The notes beneath the pieces are model-generated. The model searched no databases and was not told the origin of the DNA. It saw only the letters and a list, made by a program, of their open reading frames with translations. Shown one piece after another: positions 30,935 to 39,638 of a stretch of 64,000 nt of DNA; the first letter of the stretch is position 1, and every line of letters begins with the position of its first letter. The DNA comes from Ornithinibacillus contaminans (GTDB lineage Bacteria > Bacillota > Bacilli > Bacillales > Amphibacillaceae). The stretch spans positions 1-64,000 of the forward strand of contig NZ_LDPV02000009.1 in the NCBI RefSeq assembly GCF_001038425.2, read 5' to 3'. Made by a program: the position numbers and the translations under genes.

Positions 30935-31264
30935 TTATTTACTTTGTATTGTTATAAATTGATTATAGTCACGTTCAATTGTTTCTAGTGATACAATCAT
31001 GCCCTTAAGTAAGAGCTGTACCTTTTCCATTACTGCTGGAGCAATAGAGTCAGGAATTGTTGCACAAAGGTAACCACCATTTGCGCCTTGTTCAATGTCT
31101 AGGTCAATACCCGTCAGTTCAGAAACAGCATTCACTGCACCAAAGGAAACTGCGGATACACCTGCACAAACTAAGTCGTATCCATATGGTCCACTTTCTG
31201 CATGTCCAGATAACTCAAAGGACTTTATTTGATTATTATCTCGATATACAGTGACATGTATCAT
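30935..31264 (-). CDS. prp: Ribosomal-processing cysteine protease Prp
   Basis: This 109-residue protease (YsxB) removes the N-terminal extension of L27. The catalytic pair is visible in ELSGHAESGPYGYDLVCAGV: His at about 21 and Cys at about 33. It lies between rplU and rpmA, as in other Firmicutes, and its presence agrees with the cleavable N-terminus of the encoded L27. SD AAGGG lies about 9 nt before the ATG. Confidence 0.96.
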   Translation of the reverse strand: MIHVTVYRDNNQIKSFELSGHAESGPYGYDLVCAGVSAVSFGAVNAVSELTGIDLDIEQGANGGYLCATIPDSIAPAVMEKVQLLLKGMIVSLETIERDYNQFITIQSK

Positions 31265-31278
31265 GGAACAAACCCTTA

Positions 31279-31584
31279 TTAGTTAATTTTTTCAATTACA
31301 AGTTTTGTGTAAGGTTGACGATGACCTTGCTTCTTATGATAGTTTTTCTTAGGTTTGAATTTGAATACAGTAACTTTCTTTTGACGACCATGTTTTTCAA
31401 CTTTAGCCGTTACTGTAGCACCATCAACATATGGAGAACCAACTTTAACGTTTTCTCCACCTACGAAAAGAACCTTGTCAAAAGTAACAGTTTCGTTCAC
31501 GTCTGCTGCAACTTTTTCAACGTAAACTACTTGGCCTTCTTCAACTTTAATTTGCTTACCGCCTGTTTCGATAATAGCGTACAT
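31279..31584 (-). CDS. rplU: 50S ribosomal protein L21
   Basis: This 101-residue ribosomal protein starts at ATG 31584 after GGAGGTG (three in-frame codons upstream are within the SD region). The N-terminus [18 protein letters not shown] and the C-terminal [19 protein letters not shown] are characteristic. It is the first gene of the rplU-prp-rpmA operon and is preceded by an L21 leader RNA. Confidence 0.98.
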   Translation of the reverse strand: MYAIIETGGKQIKVEEGQVVYVEKVAADVNETVTFDKVLFVGGENVKVGSPYVDGATVTAKVEKHGRQKKVTVFKFKPKKNYHKKQGHRQPYTKLVIEKIN

Positions 31585-31599
31585 AACTTGCACCTCCTT

Positions 31600-31682
31600 A
31601 ATATACTCAGACTCGCCATACAGGTACTCTAAAGAAGAGTTTCAAAACCTGTTCTGTGCGGTTGTAGCACGGGTGCTACGAT
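31600..31682 (-). promoter_or_regulatory. L21 leader RNA upstream of rplU
   Basis: The 5' UTR contains the short hairpin GTAGCACCCGTGCTAC (31664-31679) followed by a longer stem in which ACAGGT and ACCTGT pair across 31619-31653. This matches the L21 autoregulatory leader found upstream of rplU in Bacillus, as I recall it. Exact boundaries are approximate. Confidence 0.75.
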
Positions 31683-31726
31683 GAATAACATACAAATGTT
31701 ATCATGCAGATACTAGTTTGTCAAGT

Positions 31727-32593
31727 TCATGTAATAACAGAAGTTGCAATTTCACCAATTGATTTATCAAACTGTTTATCAAAAAAATAGCTTCGCAAAC
31801 AATCATTCTCATCTATTGAAAGCCGTGACGCATCCGGCATTCGAACATATATAGGATGCCTCTTGTCCCTTCTAAATTGAGAAAACACCGCCATTAATGG
31901 GGTTTGATGCGAAACCGTTAATGGGTTTATGGACTTTATTTGTGCATCTCCATTATACCGATTTAGTAAAAAACGTATAAAGACATAATGGCGCTTGTTC
32001 CATTCCGAACGATTTTCAATTAGTAAAAAGACTAAAATTAGAAAAACACTTAACGTAAAGGGATATAAAAGTAGCTGTAAAAGGATTAAGGTAACGGCAA
32101 ATATCATGGAGAACAGCACGATACTATGATATGCCTTTTGATATGGTAAGTTAATTGATAACAAAAAAAACAACAGTTTTCCACCGTCCAGCGGCCAAAT
32201 CGGTAATAGATTAAATATTAAAATAGATGTGTTATACAGTAATATTAATTCCACCAGAGACTCTGGAATGAAGGAACTAATTGATCCTATGTAGACGATG
32301 AAATAAATAATCACATGCTGAAACGGTCCCGCTATGGTTACAATGATTTCTTCGTGAAATGGTTTGTTCCCAAACTCATCTGTATCCATGACACCACCAA
32401 AAACCCACAGCATCACTTGCCTAACACGCCACTTAAAATAAGCCGCTGCAAGATAATGTCCAAGTTCATGGAATAAAACGATTGACAGAATCACTAGCAT
32501 CTCTACAAATGTACCGGTAAGCACGGAAATGATGATAAAGATAATCAAGATTGGATGGATATGTATTGGTGGGAGTAACTTTTTAATTTTCAT
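31727..32593 (-). CDS. spoIVFB: Stage IV sporulation intramembrane metalloprotease SpoIVFB
   Basis: SpoIVFB cleaves pro-sigma-K in the mother cell. This 288-residue polytopic membrane protein is of the S2P (M50) family: zinc motif FHELGH (about 42-47) and the third-ligand motif LLPIWPLDGGK (about 130-140). A C-terminal cytosolic CBS-like region (about 205-288) is present. The start is ATG 32593; a preceding TTG is equally close. The gene overlaps the spoIVFA stop by 11 nt. Confidence 0.95.
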   Translation of the reverse strand: MKIKKLLPPIHIHPILIIFIIISVLTGTFVEMLVILSIVLFHELGHYLAAAYFKWRVRQVMLWVFGGVMDTDEFGNKPFHEEIIVTIAGPFQHVIIYFIVYIGSISSFIPESLVELILLYNTSILIFNLLPIWPLDGGKLLFFLLSINLPYQKAYHSIVLFSMIFAVTLILLQLLLYPFTLSVFLILVFLLIENRSEWNKRHYVFIRFLLNRYNGDAQIKSINPLTVSHQTPLMAVFSQFRRDKRHPIYVRMPDASRLSIDENDCLRSYFFDKQFDKSIGEIATSVIT

Positions 32594-33353
32594 CAACTTC
32601 TATCACTTGTACCGGATCGATATATTCATTATCCTTCTCAATTGCAAAAAATACCATTTCATTTTCTTCTGTTGGCGTGAATTCCCCAATTCGTTGATGA
32701 GCTGTAATTATTTGATATAAATGAACATCAATTGAACTTAAAAAACCATATGTCGAGGTTGATCCATCAGGATGCTGGATTACAACTGTTTTCTTCGAGT
32801 TTCGATCATTCCCAGCAAATACAACTATACCTTCGTTAAGCGCAGCAACTGAAGTTGTTTCTGTCGGTGCGATCATTATCCCTGTACCATTTGCCTGAAA
32901 GGTTTCAATTACATTTCCAGAAACAGGAAGTGCAAGCGTTGTTTCTTCATCTGTAGCTTCCTTTCGTTCAGGCGAAAAGGCAAGCGGCTCACCGAGGGCA
33001 TCCTGATACCACTGGTAGACACTAGCAAATGGGAATTCTTCTGTTAATGCCGTACTTGTCCATTCTTTAGGCGCCTCTAAAAAACTCGCATCATTTTGCC
33101 ATAAAATAGCTACGGCAAAGAATAGTAAGACCGAAACAGTTCCTTTTAAAATAATACCTGTAATCATATTACTGCTTTTATAATTTGAGGTAGAAGCATC
33201 AAGAAAATTAGGATAGAATCCATGTTTTTCTTCATCTTGAGGCAAAGAAGGTAACATTGTATTCAGTGTATTTCTTTTTGCATGAACTGGTAATCCTCGA
33301 GATTTTTTTCGATTCGTTATCGACTTGCGTACATCCTTAATTTCTTTCTTCAT
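32583..33353 (-). CDS. spoIVFA: Stage IV sporulation protein SpoIVFA
   Basis: SpoIVFA holds SpoIVFB inactive together with BofA until the forespore signal arrives. The 256-residue protein has a basic N-terminus (about 1-70), one membrane helix (about 71-87, LKGTVSVLLFFAVAILW) and a C-terminal LytM/M23-like domain (about 145-256) with VVIQHPDGSTSTYGFLSSID. The usual M23 zinc ligands are not intact, as expected for a non-enzymatic regulator that is itself cleaved. It is translationally coupled to spoIVFB. Confidence 0.92.
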   Translation of the reverse strand: MKKEIKDVRKSITNRKKSRGLPVHAKRNTLNTMLPSLPQDEEKHGFYPNFLDASTSNYKSSNMITGIILKGTVSVLLFFAVAILWQNDASFLEAPKEWTSTALTEEFPFASVYQWYQDALGEPLAFSPERKEATDEETTLALPVSGNVIETFQANGTGIMIAPTETTSVAALNEGIVVFAGNDRNSKKTVVIQHPDGSTSTYGFLSSIDVHLYQIITAHQRIGEFTPTEENEMVFFAIEKDNEYIDPVQVIEVDEN

Positions 33354-33434
33354 TAGTCCTCACATTCCTTCATTATTCTTTTGTACAAGTGTATGAAAGA
33401 ATGAAGAAAGATATGATAGACAACCCTATAAATA

Positions 33435-33474
33435 GAAAAAAGATGAACTAAAATACCTTCAGTTCACCTTTTTA
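33435..33474 (-). terminator. Terminator downstream of minD
   Basis: AAAAAGGTGAACT pairs with AGTTCATCTTTTT (minus strand, one wobble), ending the mre-min operon before spoIVFA. Confidence 0.88.
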
Positions 33475-33480
33475 GTCTAT

Positions 33481-34278
33481 CTATGCACGAATTCCGAAGA
33501 ATTTTTTGACCTTTTGGAACATACCAGATTCATCGTCCAATGATTGTAATGGAACAGATTCACCAAGAATTCTACGGGCGATATTTCTGTATGCAATGGA
33601 AGCTTTTGTATTTGGTTGAAAAGCAACAGGCTCTCCATGGTTCGATGCTTTTATAACTTCATCATCATCTAAAACAATACCAATTAAATCGATAGATAAT
33701 ATCTGTACAATTTCATCAATATCTAGCATATCACCATTTTTCATCATATGCTTCCGAATACGATTTATCACAAGACTAGGTGGCTCCATGTCCTCCTTCT
33801 CTAGTAAACCAATGATACGATCGGCATCACGAACACTAGATTTTTCGGGTGTCGTAACCACTATTGCCCTATCGGCACCTGCCACCGCATTCTGATAACC
33901 TTGCTCAATTCCAGCAGGACAATCGATGATTATGTAATCATATTCTGTTTTCAGCTCTTTAATAATCTCACGCATTCCCTCAGGTGTTACGGCAGATTTA
34001 TCACTTGTTTGTGCAGCTGGTAATAACGATAAATAATCAAAACGCTTATCCTTAATCAATGCCTGCTTTAGCTTGCATCTCCCTTGAACAACATCCACAA
34101 TATCATACACAATACGATTTTCAAGCCCCATGACAACATCAAGGTTACGTAATCCGATATCTGTATCGATTAAACAAACCTTCTTACCCATTAATGCAAG
34201 AGCTGTTCCTATATTAGCTGTAGTAGTCGTTTTACCAACTCCACCTTTACCAGATGTTATTACTATTGCTTCACCCAT
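33481..34278 (-). CDS. minD: Septum-site determining ATPase MinD
   Basis: MinD recruits MinC to the membrane and so prevents FtsZ rings at the poles. The 265-residue protein has the deviant Walker A GKGGVGKTTTTANIG (about 10-24), switch II DCPAGIEQG and the C-terminal amphipathic membrane-targeting helix MFQKVKKFFGI. The start overlaps the minC end by 8 nt. SD AAAGGAG is present. Confidence 0.97.
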   Translation of the reverse strand: MGEAIVITSGKGGVGKTTTTANIGTALALMGKKVCLIDTDIGLRNLDVVMGLENRIVYDIVDVVQGRCKLKQALIKDKRFDYLSLLPAAQTSDKSAVTPEGMREIIKELKTEYDYIIIDCPAGIEQGYQNAVAGADRAIVVTTPEKSSVRDADRIIGLLEKEDMEPPSLVINRIRKHMMKNGDMLDIDEIVQILSIDLIGIVLDDDEVIKASNHGEPVAFQPNTKASIAYRNIARRILGESVPLQSLDDESGMFQKVKKFFGIRA

Positions 34279-34963
34279 TGATTATTCTCCTTTCAAATCC
34301 ATTTAACTTTTTACGTCTATGTGTTAAAGCTTGTAATCTATCAATTATAATTTTATCTTTCGTCGTATCAATTAGACCACATTCCATATACACACCATCT
34401 GATTCATAGTCCGGAGCACGACTAATATAATCTGCTATACGGAGCTGACTAGGATTCATATAGGAAGCTGTAATAATCGCATTTTTATCACCATTCGAGC
34501 CAGCATGTGCAATGCCATGTAAACTACCCATGATATAGATGTTTCCTGTTGAAACTACCTTTCCACCGGGATTAACATCGCCAATTAACAGTATGTCCCC
34601 TGTTACCTCAAGAACTTGTCCAGAGCGAACGATACGATTCATTACTTTCACATCGGCATCCTCTAACATGGCAAGTGCATCATCTTTTAAAATGACATTT
34701 GATTCAAGTGATTGTACGGTAAACGGGTTTTCACTCGTAATAATCGTTTCTAATTGTTCCTTTTGATCATCATATAAGAACCGATTGCCAAGTTTTACGG
34801 TTACCTTGACAACTGGTTCATCTTTTTGCGGACGATTGACAGTTAATTTCTCTTGTAACTCCCTACACGCATCTTCAAATGAACAACGATCATCGATAAA
34901 AAGTGTTAGTCCATCTCGTGTCCCCTTAATGGTTACATATTGATTTTGCTTTGTTTCTTGCAA
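34271..34963 (-). CDS. minC: Septum-site determining protein MinC
   Basis: MinC inhibits FtsZ assembly. The start is taken as TTG 34963, five nt after GAGGTG; the in-frame GTG nine nt upstream is part of that SD. This gives 230 residues, starting MQETKQNQYVTIKGT, which aligns with the B. subtilis N-terminus as I recall it. Domains: N-terminal FtsZ-binding domain (1-100) and C-terminal beta-helix domain (about 120-220) with RSGQVLEVTGDILLIGDVNP and VSTGNIYIMGSLHGIAHAG. Confidence 0.95.
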   Translation of the reverse strand: MQETKQNQYVTIKGTRDGLTLFIDDRCSFEDACRELQEKLTVNRPQKDEPVVKVTVKLGNRFLYDDQKEQLETIITSENPFTVQSLESNVILKDDALAMLEDADVKVMNRIVRSGQVLEVTGDILLIGDVNPGGKVVSTGNIYIMGSLHGIAHAGSNGDKNAIITASYMNPSQLRIADYISRAPDYESDGVYMECGLIDTTKDKIIIDRLQALTHRRKKLNGFERRIING

Positions 34964-35042
34964 ATGTTTCACCTCATTCGTACTTCTATTTATGCAGTGT
35001 TAGGGTTTTTAAGTTTTGCATATTGTGTGTGTCTATCTACTA

Positions 35043-35561
35043 TCAAAACTGATTATTCCATTTAGCAAGTCGCTTTGCTAATAATGGATATAAAAGTAAG
35101 ATGAATAACGAATTTGCTAATATGGATGGTATTAAACGATCCATAAGATAATCAATCCATGTAGCATCCATAATACCAACTACGAAATAAATCGTATTAA
35201 TTATTACTTCAGCAACTGTTATCCCTATTATACCAAATAATAGAACAGTATAAATATTACTATGCAACATATTTCGCAGACCATGGATAAAATAGATAAC
35301 AACACAATAGGTAAACATGTATACACCAAGGACACCAGTATATACAACATCGATTAACAAGCCAAAAACACCCGCATATATTATCGAATGATACGTATTA
35401 TCACGATCATAGAAAATCGTTACAAGGATAAGGAACATGAGCACCCAATGCGGGGTTATCATTAAATCCCCATCAATTAATGAGCTTGGGAGAATATCCA
35501 AAGCAATGCCTTCCATCACAACTAAAAGTAGAAGAATAAGGGGTAGGAACAAACGTCTCAT
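35043..35561 (-). CDS. mreD: Rod shape-determining protein MreD
   Basis: This 172-residue integral membrane protein has about five helices and is part of the elongasome that guides lateral wall synthesis with MreB, MreC, PBP2 and RodA. Its stop lies 80 nt upstream of minC without a visible terminator, so the mre and min genes probably form one operon. The start overlaps the mreC stop by 4 nt. Confidence 0.95.
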   Translation of the reverse strand: MRRLFLPLILLLLVVMEGIALDILPSSLIDGDLMITPHWVLMFLILVTIFYDRDNTYHSIIYAGVFGLLIDVVYTGVLGVYMFTYCVVIYFIHGLRNMLHSNIYTVLLFGIIGITVAEVIINTIYFVVGIMDATWIDYLMDRLIPSILANSLFILLLYPLLAKRLAKWNNQF

Positions 35562-36421
35562 TCCTCATCCCCCTCTTCACCTTCCAATATCCGATCTACA
35601 ACGACTACATTATTTAGTTCATACATATTAGCTGCAGGCTTTATTAATGCTGTTCTTGTTAATCCATACTGATCTGGGATGACTTCTTTAACAGTTCCAA
35701 TAGGAAGTCCTGCTGGAAAAACGCCACCCATTCCGGAGGATACAACAAGCTCGCCCTCTTCTAAATCTTGATCCGATTCTTCGATAATTTTAAATAAGAG
35801 CGAATTGGTATCGGCATCATACTCTTCAATCAATCCAAATATATCATTACCCTCTTCACGTGAGATTGTTGCTGAAATTCGGTTAAATTGATCAAATCCT
35901 GTCAATAATTGAACAGTCGATGTTAATTTGGAAACACTTTGTATTTTACCTACCATTCCAGCTGCAGTGATTACCGCCATATTCGGTTTAACTCCCGCAA
36001 TAGACCCTTTATTAATGGTAACTTGATCTATCCATCGCTCTGGCGATCTTGCCGTCACTGTAGCATGTATTGGATTATACGATCGAATAGAGTCTTCCTT
36101 ATCAACTAATTCTCGTAACTCTTTATTTTCTTCTTTGATTTCTTGTACTTCATAAATTAACCCTTTGTACTGCGCTATTTTTTCACGTAATAATTGGTTT
36201 TCATTGTACGTATTTTTTATATCATCAACATTGTTGATGATATTGGTCACTCCCTTAATTGGCGCTGATAGCACATTTTGCATCCAGCCAACCGTATCAC
36301 TAATAAATTGCTCACCAGTTGTGAGATTCGTACGGTCTTTTAGTGAGAACCCTATTAAAACGACAAGTACGATAATTCCTATGAGTATGGTAAATAATCT
36401 TTTTTTTCGAAACAATGACAT
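35558..36421 (-). CDS. mreC: Rod shape-determining protein MreC
   Basis: MreC is a bitopic protein that links the cytoskeleton to wall enzymes outside the membrane. ATG 36421 follows AGGTG; 287 residues. Structure: membrane helix (about 8-26), a coiled coil (about 60-105, NQLLREKIAQ ... EIKEENKELRELVDKE) and a paired beta-barrel domain (about 115-275, VTINKGSIAGVKPNMAVI). Confidence 0.96.
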   Translation of the reverse strand: MSLFRKKRLFTILIGIIVLVVLIGFSLKDRTNLTTGEQFISDTVGWMQNVLSAPIKGVTNIINNVDDIKNTYNENQLLREKIAQYKGLIYEVQEIKEENKELRELVDKEDSIRSYNPIHATVTARSPERWIDQVTINKGSIAGVKPNMAVITAAGMVGKIQSVSKLTSTVQLLTGFDQFNRISATISREEGNDIFGLIEEYDADTNSLLFKIIEESDQDLEEGELVVSSGMGGVFPAGLPIGTVKEVIPDQYGLTRTALIKPAANMYELNNVVVVDRILEGEEGDEE

Positions 36422-36433
36422 CAAGACACCTAC

Positions 36434-37477
36434 TTATTCTACCGTTGGACGTGTGGCAACATTGGGTTGGGATTTGAAATGCTGGATATAATCAAGTGAT
36501 TTTCCTGTACCAATTACAACACTATCTAATGGGTTATCTGTTACAAACACTGGCATTTTTGTCTCTTCACTAATGATGTGGTCTAAGTTACGAAGCAATG
36601 AGCCACCGCCAGACAACACAATTCCCCGGTCCATAATATCCGCTGCTAATTCAGGCGGTGTCTTCTCAAGTGTATTTTTAACCGCATCAATGATTGCAAT
36701 TACGGTATCTCGAAGCGCATTTGCGATTTCTAACCCATTAATCGTAATAGTCTTTGGTAATCCAGTCAGTAAATCTCTTCCACGAATATCCATTGATTCC
36801 GCTTCTAAATTATCGCCACCCGCAGAACCAATTTCCATTTTAATTTGCTCTGCAGATCGTTCGCCAATCATTAGATTATAATTTTTTCGGATATATTGAG
36901 CAATTGCTTCATCCATATCATCGCCTGCAATTCGGATGGATTCACTTGTTACAATACCGCCTAGTGAAATAACCGCAACCTCAGTCGTTCCACCACCAAT
37001 ATCGACAATCATACTTCCAGTTGGCTCCCATACTGGTAATCCAGCACCAATCGCTGCTGCAAAAGGTTCCGCAATGGGAAACGCCTCTTTGGCACCAGCT
37101 TGCTTGGAAGCATCAATTACTGCACGTTCCTCGACCATTGTAATGCCGGACGGAACACAAATCATAACATTTGGTTTCTTGGCAAAAAACGAGCGATTCC
37201 GCATTGCACGTTTAATATAATATTTCATCATAACTGCAGTCGTATCATAATCCGCAATTACACCATCTTTCATTGGTCTAATGACAGAAATATTTCCAGG
37301 ACTTCTACCGATCATATTTTTAGCAGAACTTCCAACCGCTTCAATTTCCCCTGTCTCAATATTTCTCGCTACTACGGATGGTTCTCGTACTACAACGCCT
37401 TTTCCTTTTATAAACACAAGTGTATTAGCCGTACCTAAATCAATACCTAAATCCTGAGTAAATCCAAAAATACCCAA
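36434..37477 (-). CDS. mreB: Rod shape-determining protein MreB
   Basis: This bacterial actin homologue positions lateral wall synthesis. The 347-residue protein has the actin-fold phosphate loops [12 protein letters not shown] (about 9-20) and [14 protein letters not shown] (about 159-172) and the adenosine motif [11 protein letters not shown]. The start is TTG 37477, six nt after GGGAG. It is the first gene of the mreBCD-minCD operon. Confidence 0.97.
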   Translation of the reverse strand: MGIFGFTQDLGIDLGTANTLVFIKGKGVVVREPSVVARNIETGEIEAVGSSAKNMIGRSPGNISVIRPMKDGVIADYDTTAVMMKYYIKRAMRNRSFFAKKPNVMICVPSGITMVEERAVIDASKQAGAKEAFPIAEPFAAAIGAGLPVWEPTGSMIVDIGGGTTEVAVISLGGIVTSESIRIAGDDMDEAIAQYIRKNYNLMIGERSAEQIKMEIGSAGGDNLEAESMDIRGRDLLTGLPKTITINGLEIANALRDTVIAIIDAVKNTLEKTPPELAADIMDRGIVLSGGGSLLRNLDHIISEETKMPVFVTDNPLDSVVIGTGKSLDYIQHFKSQPNVATRPTVE

Positions 37478-37717
37478 TACTATCTCCCTCTCCTATGTCA
37501 TGTGGTTGTCTTTATCTGTAGCATGACTAACTTGCACGTTTTTATCCTACATGAACTTTCGTTAGCTATACGAACGAAGTCCATCTTGAAATTATGTTAT
37601 GTATGGAAGGATAACTTCATTCCAATCCTAAGAAGCGCCACTTTCAATATCGTACGAAAATGGCGCTATTCAATCCATCTATTCAATTATACGAAAAAAA
37701 GTCAAAAATTGATAGTG
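37478..37717. other. mreB upstream region with two inverted repeats
   Basis: This 240-bp gap separates mreB and radC, both minus strand. It holds a 7-bp stem, AGCGCCA (37634-37640) with TGGCGCT (37661-37667), extended by A/T pairs and 50 nt past the radC stop, probably the radC terminator although its T-tail is poor. A second inverted repeat, TTCGTT / AACGAA, lies near 37557-37577. No clear mreB promoter was assigned. Confidence 0.5.
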
Positions 37718-38407
37718 CTATAAGTAGCCTTTTTCTTTTAAGGATACAAACTTACGGTCACCAATGACGAGATGATCTAGTAACTCTATGCCAATCATTT
37801 TCCCTGATTCGGCTAATCTTTTCGTAACATGAATGTCTTCTTGTGAAGGAGTGGGGTCGCCAGAAGGATGATTATGAGCAACAATGATAGAGGCGGCAGA
37901 GCGCTTGACAGCTTCCCGAAATACTTCTCTCGGGTGAACAATGGATGCATTAAGGCTCCCGATAAAGATGGTTTGCCGGTGGATAATTTGATTTTTCGTA
38001 TTTAAAAATAAAGCAACGAAATGCTCTTGATTTAGATTTCTTAATTCTTCCATAATATAATCCGCACCATCCTCTGGAGATCGGATAACATATCGTTCAT
38101 TTGGCCTGTATTCACTTAATCGTTTCCCTATTTCTAAAGCAGAAAGAATTAATACTCCTTTCGCACTACCTATTCCTTTAATGGCTGTTAGTTCTTCGAT
38201 GGTTGCATCCTTCAATAGCTTCAAGCCTTCAAAATGCATCAATAATCGATTTGCTAATGTCATAACCGATTCCTCTTTTGTTCCACTACCTAATAGAATC
38301 GCTAGTAATTCTTGATTCGATAGATGACTTGCACCTAAATTTAGCAATCGCTCTCTAGGACGATCTTCTTTTGGAACATCCTTTATCATAATCGATGTCG
38401 TATCCAT
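37718..38407 (-). CDS. radC: RadC family JAB-domain protein
   Basis: This 229-residue protein has an N-terminal helix-hairpin-helix region (about 50-90, TAIKGIGSAKGVLILSA) and a C-terminal JAB/MPN domain with the zinc motif AHNHPSGDPTPSQED (about 176-190). The name comes from a retracted link to DNA repair; the biochemical role is unsettled. In B. subtilis the equivalent gene also lies just upstream of mreB. Confidence 0.94.
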   Translation of the reverse strand: MDTTSIMIKDVPKEDRPRERLLNLGASHLSNQELLAILLGSGTKEESVMTLANRLLMHFEGLKLLKDATIEELTAIKGIGSAKGVLILSALEIGKRLSEYRPNERYVIRSPEDGADYIMEELRNLNQEHFVALFLNTKNQIIHRQTIFIGSLNASIVHPREVFREAVKRSAASIIVAHNHPSGDPTPSQEDIHVTKRLAESGKMIGIELLDHLVIGDRKFVSLKEKGYL

Positions 38408-38512
38408 GGATTTATCCTCCCTACACTATGTTTTTCTTTAGCATAGTCGAGATAAACTTTTGATACAACTACATAAAATTGCAATTTACCCACTAGCACA
38501 TATACTAAAATA

Positions 38513-38552
38513 ATAAAAAGCAGTAATGAATTTTCATTTTCAACTACTGCTT
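38513..38552 (-). terminator. Terminator downstream of spoIIB
   Basis: AAGCAGTA pairs with TACTGCTT (38518-38525, 38545-38552) and is followed on the minus strand by TTTTTATTATTTT. Confidence 0.85.
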
Positions 38553-38586
38553 ATCAGAAAAAAAGTTATTTTTACGTATTCATCCG

Positions 38587-39498
38587 TTATTCTTGCAAAT
38601 ATGCTTCATATTCCTTCCACATTGCCAACCAGATATGCTGGAAATCTTGTTCTTGTGCCTCCATTAAATCTGCTTGCAAACCATCCAAATTCGTAATCAA
38701 TGTTGCTAATTTATCAGAATCAGAAGGTGCACGTTCCAGTAATTGCTTCCAATCAGCCTCTAGGGATTCTACATGACTACTAGAAAGCGATTCTGTCCAG
38801 AGTTGTTGGAAAGAAGTTAACCAATCAAACTCCTCCTTAGAAATATCCACTTCTCCCTGTTCCACTCGCCATTCCTTCGCATAAACATCAATTCCTAATT
38901 CTTGTAGCTCACTCGCAATATGCAGGACGGCTTCTTTCGTAGAAGCAACTCCAACTAGTAGGAAAAATTGATTATCTTTCTCCCATATAATTGGTGTATA
39001 CCCTGCATCAGTGAATTTTGCAGACTCTGATTCAGCATTTACTGAATCAGAAAACACACCACCCTGCAACACAAAGGCACTCATAGCTTCTAACGAAAAA
39101 GCATTTGTTGATGACTCAGGTTGACTTTCCCCATTTTCATTAGCGGTATCTCGTTCACCATTTGCAGGAATAATCATAGCATTAGAGCTCGTATTGTTAT
39201 CAAAGTTTACCATTAGCTTCAACATCATGATTCCCATGATGGAACCAATCATAATGGCGGAAATAATTGCAATAATAATTGGTTTAAACATCGTTAGCTT
39301 TGCTTGTGTTTTCGTATTCGTATAATCCTGTTCATAGTCTCTAGCAAAGGTGTGAATCATCGTATCACTAGTTTCCTCTGCAGCAGCTACTTCACGGTGT
39401 GCAGTAATTTTCTCAGGGTTACTTGTATCGATTGCACTTCTATTGTAGGATGCCTTCTTTCCATCTATTCGGACAACGATTGGTTTTTTGATAGACAT
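38587..39498 (-). CDS. spoIIB: Stage II sporulation protein SpoIIB-like (SPOR domain)
   Basis: SpoIIB localises to the sporulation septum and helps septal peptidoglycan thinning during engulfment. The 303-residue protein has a cytosolic N-terminal region of about 70 residues, one membrane helix (about 72-92, IIIAIISAIMIGSIMGIMML) and a SPOR domain (about 138-210) with FVLQGGVFSDSVNAES and FFLLVGVASTKEAV. Overall sequence is poorly conserved in this family. Position between radC and folC, where B. subtilis has spoIIB, supports the call. maf and comC, which flank it in B. subtilis, are absent. Confidence 0.8.
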   Translation of the reverse strand: MSIKKPIVVRIDGKKASYNRSAIDTSNPEKITAHREVAAAEETSDTMIHTFARDYEQDYTNTKTQAKLTMFKPIIIAIISAIMIGSIMGIMMLKLMVNFDNNTSSNAMIIPANGERDTANENGESQPESSTNAFSLEAMSAFVLQGGVFSDSVNAESESAKFTDAGYTPIIWEKDNQFFLLVGVASTKEAVLHIASELQELGIDVYAKEWRVEQGEVDISKEEFDWLTSFQQLWTESLSSSHVESLEADWKQLLERAPSDSDKLATLITNLDGLQADLMEAQEQDFQHIWLAMWKEYEAYLQE

Positions 39499-39638
39499 AT
39501 TTTCTGTTCCCTCACTTTGCTAGCGTAATTTGTTTCACTCTAGCACATAATCTATGAAAAGTAAGGCGAATATTGTCTAACACAAAACACTTTATTTCAA
39601 CATAAACTGCGATAAACTTTGAACGCTCAGCTACCGAA

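Noticed and set aside
37553-37577. LexA (DinR) operator between mreB and radC
   Set aside because: GAAC-N4-GTT has mismatches at consensus positions, lies downstream of radC, and mreB is not an SOS gene.
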